The position numbers and the translations under genes are program-made. A model generated the notes under the pieces. The model saw only the letters and a program-made list of their open reading frames with translations. It ran no database searches and was not told the origin of the DNA. 64,000 nucleotides of DNA from Hyphomicrobiales bacterium (GTDB taxonomy: Bacteria; Pseudomonadota; Alphaproteobacteria; Rhizobiales; Beijerinckiaceae): NCBI GenBank assembly GCA_004144595.1, contig SEEM01000014.1, positions 46,576 through 110,575 of the forward strand. Direction: 5' to 3'. Positions 59,656 to 64,000 of the stretch are shown here, piece by piece (the stretch's first letter is position 1; every line of letters begins with the position of its first letter).

Positions 59656-60547
59656 TGGCCGGGCGCGCGGCAATCACGCTGAGCGCTTTGGGCAAAAGGC
59701 CATAGCGGAGCGGGCCGGCCTTGCGCTCGACCTCGCCGTCGAAGGTGATGTGTCCGCGGCGCTTGTCGCGCCGGATCAGCGTCACCGCATCGCCTGTGAA
59801 AGAGGTCAGGTTATCCGAGTTGCGCCAGTGGCCCGAGACGACCGACAGCGCCGCCTTGCTGCGCGAGTAGAGGCCGCCGGCATTCAGGACATGGACCTCG
59901 AAAAGGCCATCGTCGAGCCGGGGGCGGCGCCAGTCGGCGCCCTCGAAGCAGTTCACCGTGACGAGCACCGCATCGGCTTCGACGATCCGATGGTCGTTGC
60001 CGACGGTGATGTCGAGCGTGACCGGCCGGGTGAACAGGATGGAGCGCGTCGCGGCAACGCTGAAGGCGGCGGCGCGGCTGAAGGGAAAGCGGCGACGGGC
60101 ATATTCGCGCTCACGCGCCATCAGGCTGAAGAAGCCCATGCCGGAGAGCGAATGGAACAGCCGGTCGTTGACCCGTCCGACATCCATCTCCACCGGTTCG
60201 CCCCGGCACAGCGCGCCGATCTGCTGCTCCAACGGGCCGGACAGCCCTAGATCGCGACCGAGCACGTTGACCGTGCCCATCGGCAGGATACCGATCGGTC
60301 GGTCGGCCTGGATCAGGACCGGCAAGGCGCCGTTGATGGTGCCGTCTCCGCCGGCGAGAACCGGAAGGGCATGGCGGTCCTCGATCGCGAGCGAGAGCGC
60401 GTCGTCGATCTCGCGCGGCGGCACGAGACGGACATCCGCACTGCAGCCATGGGCCGCAAAGCCTGCCTCCAGCCGGGCTGCAAAGGCGTCCGTACCGGCT
60501 TCGAGAACCGTTCCGGCGCGAGCGTTGACGATGACTGTGTAGCGCAT
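59648..60547 (-). CDS. diacylglycerol/sphingosine kinase-family lipid kinase
   Basis: ATP-dependent lipid kinase of 299 residues (YegS/DgkB family). The ATP-binding core shows VLAGGDGTINGALPVL (GGDGT, about residue 67), GILPMGTVNVLGRDLG and the C-terminal beta-rich lipid domain (DDGLFEVHVLNAGGLYSR). It may phosphorylate diacylglycerol to phosphatidate. The transglutaminase gene lies 46 bases upstream and the PAP2 gene overlaps its end, giving a likely three-gene unit at 58.9-61.5 kb. Confidence 0.9.
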   Translation of the reverse strand: MRYTVIVNARAGTVLEAGTDAFAARLEAGFAAHGCSADVRLVPPREIDDALSLAIEDRHALPVLAGGDGTINGALPVLIQADRPIGILPMGTVNVLGRDLGLSGPLEQQIGALCRGEPVEMDVGRVNDRLFHSLSGMGFFSLMAREREYARRRFPFSRAAAFSVAATRSILFTRPVTLDITVGNDHRIVEADAVLVTVNCFEGADWRRPRLDDGLFEVHVLNAGGLYSRSKAALSVVSGHWRNSDNLTSFTGDAVTLIRRDKRRGHITFDGEVERKAGPLRYGLLPKALSVIAARPANA

Positions 60548-60593
60548 GGTGTTGGCGTAGATGGGTGGCGCGCGACCATGCGCAAGGTCGTGA

Positions 60594-61481
60594 TCAGGCT
60601 GCGGCCGGCTGAGCGTCGAACTGCTGCGGCATCGACCGCATCAATGGCATCGCCGCGTCCTCGATCTCTTCGGTGACGACCTCGAAGCGCTGCAGCGTAT
60701 GAGTGCCGAAGGAGCTGATCATGGCGACATCGGTGGCGTCGCGGCCACGCGCGATGACGACCCGCCCGATGCGCGGCTCGTTGTGCCGGGCATCGAAGGT
60801 GTACCAGCGCCCACCGAGGAAGACCTCGAACCAGGCATTGAAATCCATCGGCGCTGGATCGGCGGGCACGCCGATATCGCCTAGATAGCCGTTGCAGTAG
60901 CGCGCTGGGATGTTCATGCAGCGGCAGAGCGTGACGGCGAGATGCGCGAAATCGCGGCACACACCGATCCGCTCCTCGAATGCCTCGGCCGCCGTGCGGG
61001 TATTGCGGGCGAAATGGTAGCCGAATGTCAGGTGGTTATGCACGAAGTCCACGATCGCCTGCACGCGCTGCCAACCGGGCTGGACCTGCCCGAACAGGCT
61101 CCAGGCTTGATCGAAGAGCTTGTCGGTCTCGCAATAGCGGCTGCCGAGCAGATAGACGAGGGCCGCATCGGGAAGACGCGACGGAGAAATCTCGCGCGCA
61201 GCCAGATTGACGATGTCTGGCTCGCCGGAATCGTGGACGATGCCTTCCGATTCCAGACGGATCCCGCCGGGAGGCGCGACCATGCGCCGACGGATGTTGC
61301 CGAAGGTATCAAGATCCTGTGTCATCGCGATGGACAGGGAGGGATCGGCGAGCGCTGTCACCTTCATCTCGTCAGGCGTGGTCAGATCGTGCCGGCGCGA
61401 CGGATGCACGTCGAGCAGGGTGATCAGAGGCATGTCATGTGCACAGACCAACTCGATCCGATAGCCGTAACGGATGCGCAT
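60594..61481 (-). CDS. transglutaminase-like cysteine protein, catalytic His replaced
   Basis: The 295-residue protein belongs to the same COG1305-type family as 53731-54609: an N-terminal region (MRIRYGYRIELVCAH) and a transglutaminase domain with Cys in IGVCRDFAH (about residue 177). The expected His-Ala-Trp reads DFNAWFEVFLGG, so the second catalytic position is Asn; WYTFDARHN supplies the Asp. The Asn is plain in the DNA and may be a subfamily feature rather than a loss. AGGAGAAGG precedes the ATG at 61481. It heads the lipid kinase/PAP2 unit, so envelope action is possible. Confidence 0.86.
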   Translation of the reverse strand: MRIRYGYRIELVCAHDMPLITLLDVHPSRRHDLTTPDEMKVTALADPSLSIAMTQDLDTFGNIRRRMVAPPGGIRLESEGIVHDSGEPDIVNLAAREISPSRLPDAALVYLLGSRYCETDKLFDQAWSLFGQVQPGWQRVQAIVDFVHNHLTFGYHFARNTRTAAEAFEERIGVCRDFAHLAVTLCRCMNIPARYCNGYLGDIGVPADPAPMDFNAWFEVFLGGRWYTFDARHNEPRIGRVVIARGRDATDVAMISSFGTHTLQRFEVVTEEIEDAAMPLMRSMPQQFDAQPAAA

Positions 61482-61650
61482 CTCGCCTTCTCCTGATGTG
61501 ATGGCCGGGGACCGCCGCGCGAGCCGGCCGCTGCGGATCCTCTTGCGTCGAATTTCCTCTCGGTTAGACGCGCGAGCCGCATCGCTGTTCCCGAAGCCGA
61601 CACCAATTGGTCGATCGATCGCGAAATTCAGCCGGTTTGCGGATATCCCA

Positions 61651-61681
61651 AAAAGAAGATGCGGGCCTTTCGGCCCGCATC
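61651..61681 (-). terminator. intrinsic terminator of the PRC-barrel gene
   Basis: On the minus strand GATGCGGGCC, a four-base loop and GGCCCGCATC are followed by TTCTTTTT. It ends 62 bases after the PRC-barrel stop and closes that transcript. Confidence 0.85.
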
Positions 61682-61742
61682 CCGCCGCCACGACGGTTCG
61701 GCTGGGGGGATAGCAACCGCCGCGACTTGCGCCTGGCAGCCG

Positions 61743-62141
61743 CTACATCATCCAGTAGGGCATCGTGCCGTAGTAGTCGTGGACACGCTTGCCATAAGCC
61801 TTGTCCTCCCAGTCGGGCTCGCCTTCGCTGTCATACATCGGCGCCGCCTCGAGCTGTTCCTTGGTCAGCGGCACGACGTAGCCGCCGCGCTGCGTGTCGT
61901 AGTCGAGGACACTCCACGGGATCGGATGGTATTTTTCGCCGAGGCCGAGAAAACCGCCGAAGGACATGATCGCGTAGGCGACCTTGCCGGTCAGCTTGTC
62001 GAGCATCACGTCGTAAATCTCGCCGAGATGATCGCCGCCGGTGTTGTACACATCGGTTCCGGCGACACGGGCGCCGGCAATGAGCGGATTGGAGGTCGCA
62101 CTGGCAGTCGTTGCGCCCGCGGTCATGGGAATGTCGGTCAT
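61743..62141 (-). CDS. PRC-barrel domain protein
   Basis: The 132-residue protein has a single PRC-barrel: SNPLIAGARVAGTDVYNTGGDHLGEIYDVMLD (about 17-48), KVAYAIMSFGGFLGLGEKYHPIPWSVL (about 54-80) and a final beta-strand. The tail is Tyr/Trp-rich (YGKRVHDYYGTMPYWMM). PRC-barrels occur in ribosome maturation and in photosynthetic reaction-centre subunits, but short stand-alone forms in Hyphomicrobiales are mostly linked to envelope or stress responses. GGGGGAAGACG precedes the ATG. Not secreted by sequence. Confidence 0.85.
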   Translation of the reverse strand: MTDIPMTAGATTASATSNPLIAGARVAGTDVYNTGGDHLGEIYDVMLDKLTGKVAYAIMSFGGFLGLGEKYHPIPWSVLDYDTQRGGYVVPLTKEQLEAAPMYDSEGEPDWEDKAYGKRVHDYYGTMPYWMM

Positions 62142-62381
62142 CGTCTTCCCCCTTGGTTTCGCGATGGGATGCCGGAGAAAGCGCCCTCCGGCGGCTTGCT
62201 TCACCAACCGGCGCTACGCCGGTTGGTTCCGGCGCGCTCGCGAATTTTCGGCGCAGAGGATGACGCATCGGTCCTTCTTGGACGCTGGCACGCTCCTGTC
62301 CTCGCCGTCCCAGCGGGAACCTTAGCCGCTCGACACTGTTGGGTGCTTCGAGCGACCATCATCCACGGAGGAGGATAAATC

Positions 62382-62648
62382 ATGATCATCAAGAAGCTGC
62401 TGCTCGTCGCAGCGCTCGGCGCTGCTCTCGGCGCCTGTACCGCCCGCGAACAGAACGCCGGCACGGGCGCGCTGATCGGCGCCGGCGCCGGTGCCGTCAT
62501 CGGTGGAGCGGCTACCGGGCGCGCCAGCGGTGCGCTGGCAGGTGCCGCCATCGGCGGCGCTGGCGGCGCGATCGTCGGCGGCGCGGCGACGCGTCAGAGC
62601 TGCTACGGACGCGACGAGTATGGCCGCCGCGTGGTCTACGACTGCTGA
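62382..62648 (+). CDS. glycine-zipper lipoprotein
   Basis: The 88-residue protein has a lipoprotein signal (MIIKKLLLVAALGAALGAC, acylated Cys at 19 in the lipobox LGAC), a glycine-zipper region (GALIGAGAGAVIGGAATG; GALAGAAIGGAGGAIVGGAA, about residues 28-72) and a short Cys-containing tail (SCYGRDEYGRRVVYDC). Glycine zippers insert or oligomerise in membranes, as in OmpA/Slp-type small lipoproteins (17-kDa antigen type). It is divergent from the PRC-barrel gene and has its own terminator, so it is a single-gene unit. Confidence 0.9.
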   Translation: MIIKKLLLVAALGAALGACTAREQNAGTGALIGAGAGAVIGGAATGRASGALAGAAIGGAGGAIVGGAATRQSCYGRDEYGRRVVYDC

Positions 62649-62666
62649 GGCGCCCGCGATCCAAAG

Positions 62667-62699
62667 AAGGCCCGCCCCACCGGCGGGCCTTTTCTTTTT
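62667..62699 (+). terminator. intrinsic terminator of the glycine-zipper lipoprotein gene
   Basis: AAGGCCCGCC, a five-base loop and GGCGGGCCTT form a strong stem, followed by TTCTTTTT. It starts 19 bases after the stop codon. Confidence 0.9.
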
Positions 62700-62726
62700 G
62701 CGGCGTTCGCGCGATGCCTTCCTGCT

Positions 62727-63476
62727 TCAGGCGGCCCCGTAAGGCCCGAAGCGCCCGACGAAGCGATGGCGGGTGCCGGGATAGAGCAGGCGCACGGCCG
62801 TCACCGGCTGCGACTGGTTCCAGGTCCGCCGCTCGACCAGCAGGCAGGGCTCGCCCGCCGCGATCTCTAGCAGTGCAGCCTGGTCCTCCCCGGCTCCGAT
62901 CGCGCTGATCGCATGCTCGGCCTGCGACCAGAGACTGTGCTGGAGCAGCCAGTCGCCAGGGGGTGTCTCGGCGAAATCCTCATCTGCAAGCCCGGTCATG
63001 CCGGCAGCATGGATGACGCGCTCCTCCAGGACATGCGGCTTGCCGTCGGCCCGGTGCAGCACGATGAGATGCGCCACCTTGTCCGAGCGCTTGAGCCCGA
63101 ACAGCTCGGCAACTTCCGGCGACGGCCTGCCGTCGGTGCGCGCCAGCACTTCATAGGCATAAGCCTGGCCGAGCTGGCGCACCTCCTCCGGGATCGAGAG
63201 GATATCGAGCATGGCATGGCTCGCCGGCGGCGTCGCGACCACCGTTCCCGAACGGCGGCGGCGGACGATCAGTCCCTCTCTCGCAAGCTGGACGAGGGCG
63301 CGATGCACGGTCATGCGCGAGGCGCCGAGCTGCTCCATCAGCGCATGCTCTGGCGGCACGCTCGTGCCGGGCTGCCACTCGCCGCTGACGACGAGATCGC
63401 GGATCGCCCGCCGGATCTGGTCATAGACCGGCCCGGCACCGTCCAGTTTCACCGCGTCGAGCCGGGTTTCCCTCAT
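62727..63476 (-). CDS. hutC: histidine utilisation repressor, GntR/HutC family
   Basis: The 249-residue regulator has an N-terminal GntR winged helix (QIRRAIRDLVVSGEWQPGTSVPPEHALMEQLGASRMTVHRA, about residues 20-60, split here) and a C-terminal UTRA ligand domain (about 95-245) that senses a histidine breakdown product such as urocanate. Its tight link with hutF, 12 bases upstream on the same strand, supports HutC over other GntR/UTRA repressors. It would repress the hut genes in the absence of the inducer. Confidence 0.9.
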   Translation of the reverse strand: MRETRLDAVKLDGAGPVYDQIRRAIRDLVVSGEWQPGTSVPPEHALMEQLGASRMTVHRALVQLAREGLIVRRRRSGTVVATPPASHAMLDILSIPEEVRQLGQAYAYEVLARTDGRPSPEVAELFGLKRSDKVAHLIVLHRADGKPHVLEERVIHAAGMTGLADEDFAETPPGDWLLQHSLWSQAEHAISAIGAGEDQAALLEIAAGEPCLLVERRTWNQSQPVTAVRLLYPGTRHRFVGRFGPYGAA

Positions 63477-63488
63477 CGTCGTCCCTGG

Positions 63489-64000
63489 TCAGTCCGCTGC
63501 GAGGAGGCGCCGCATGACGCCGGCGAAGCGCGTGCGCACCGAATCGCGGGCAACATGGCGCCCCTCGGTTACCACCCTCCTGCCACCGACGACGACATCG
63601 CGCAAAGGCATCGCGTTGGCGGCGAAGATCGCGCTGTCGATGGCCTCTGCGCCGGAGCGGCCGACAAGCGCCGGGTGGTCGGTGTCGAGCGTGATGAAAT
63701 CGGCGCGATGGCCTACGGCGATAGCACCGATGGCGCGGCCGCATGCGCGGGCACCGCCGGCGCAGGCAGCCTGCCAGAGCGCGAGACCGGTTGAGGCCTT
63801 CTCCTCGGCGAAGAGCGCGCGGCGGCGGTCGCGCAGGCGCTGCGAATATTCGAGCTGGCGCAGTTCGGAGCCGGCATCGATCTGGATGTTGGAATCGCTG
63901 CCCACGCCATAGGCGCCGCCTGCCTGCGCGTAGCGGATGCCGTCGAAGATGCCGTCGCCGAGGCTGGACTCGGTGATCGGGCAGAGGCCCGCGACCGCGC
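63489..64000 (-). CDS. hutF: formimidoylglutamate deiminase, C-terminal part (cut by window edge)
   Basis: Amidohydrolase-superfamily enzyme of histidine catabolism that deaminates N-formimidoyl-glutamate to N-formyl-glutamate. About 170 C-terminal residues are visible: AGLCPITESSLGDGIFDGIRYAQAGGAYGVGSDSN at the edge carries the metal-site region, followed by the terminal ADFITLDTDHPAL and VVVGGRRVVTEGRH. The start lies beyond 64000. It precedes hutC by 12 bases, matching a hut cluster. HutF marks the two-step route used by Pseudomonas and many alphaproteobacteria. Confidence 0.9.
   Translation of the reverse strand, partial: AVAGLCPITESSLGDGIFDGIRYAQAGGAYGVGSDSNIQIDAGSELRQLEYSQRLRDRRRALFAEEKASTGLALWQAACAGGARACGRAIGAIAVGHRADFITLDTDHPALVGRSGAEAIDSAIFAANAMPLRDVVVGGRRVVTEGRHVARDSVRTRFAGVMRRLLAAD

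Noticed and set aside
1..64000. CRISPR arrays, tRNA or rRNA genes, transposases, integrases
   Set aside because: No regularly spaced direct repeats, no tRNA-like cloverleaf by eye, no 16S/23S signature and no transposase or integrase motif were seen.

Overview
The window is high-GC DNA (roughly two thirds G+C) from an alphaproteobacterium of the order Hyphomicrobiales, most like a Bosea or Methylobacterium relative. This rests on gene content and order (zwf-pgl-eda, an uncoupled ApbC, HutC/HutF, paired M16 peptidases beside lspA/ileS/ribF, a PodJ-like coiled-coil/Sel1 protein), on a GTTC-N7-GTTC LexA box, and on several families of palindromic intergenic repeats. No rRNA, tRNA, CRISPR array, prophage or classical insertion sequence was recognised. 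Most of the window looks chromosomal.

Layout. 1-8.7 kb is one minus-strand block: ribF, ileS, lspA, an exported Pro-rich protein, an active and an inactive M16 peptidase, then the start of pgi (cut by the window edge). 8.7-14.3 kb holds a MaoC-like hydratase, a stand-alone CheY-like receiver, a NagD-like HAD hydrolase, a degenerate EAL protein and a winged-helix/TM/TPR regulator. 14.4-22.9 kb has an omega-amino-acid aminotransferase, a small GIY-YIG gene bracketed by near-identical inverted repeats, and a beta-oxidation cluster (acyl-CoA dehydrogenase, thiolase, FadJ-type enzyme) whose last gene is a peptide-deformylase-like protein lacking metal ligands; a MerR regulator lies upstream. 23.2-26.6 kb is a PodJ-like polarity protein.

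26.7-33 kb is a sulfur/molybdenum-cofactor neighbourhood: TauE/SafE exporter, TIGR02186 membrane protein, MoeA, TusA-like protein, ApbC, MobA and a DUF2478 protein, with an SRPBCC gene behind a LexA-type box. 33-38.8 kb carries an O-antigen-ligase-like membrane protein, a threonine dehydratase-like enzyme, an M15 peptidase, an M20 amidohydrolase and an L2HGDH-like oxidoreductase. 38.9-41.8 kb encodes upper Entner-Doudoroff enzymes (zwf, pgl, eda; edd is not present). 42-47.6 kb is a complete peptide-type ABC importer with intergenic repeats between its genes.

47.8-54.6 kb is the most intriguing conserved cluster: a transglutaminase-DUF2126 protein, a circularly permuted ATP-grasp/alpha-E fusion and a second transglutaminase, tightly packed or overlapping. 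This is a predicted but uncharacterised peptide/amide-bond system. A third related transglutaminase, with Asn at the catalytic His position, lies at 60.6 kb beside a lipid kinase and a PAP2 phosphatase. The right end has an HxlR/quinone-oxidoreductase divergent pair, a Cys-rich copper protein, a semialdehyde dehydrogenase, stress and envelope proteins (PPOX, PRC-barrel, glycine-zipper lipoprotein) and the hutF-hutC pair.

The main hunting results are the GIY-YIG gene inside an inverted-repeat frame that matches other repeats in the window, the transglutaminase/ATP-grasp/alpha-E operon, the metal-ligand-free deformylase in a fatty-acid operon, and the LexA-type box in front of an SRPBCC gene.
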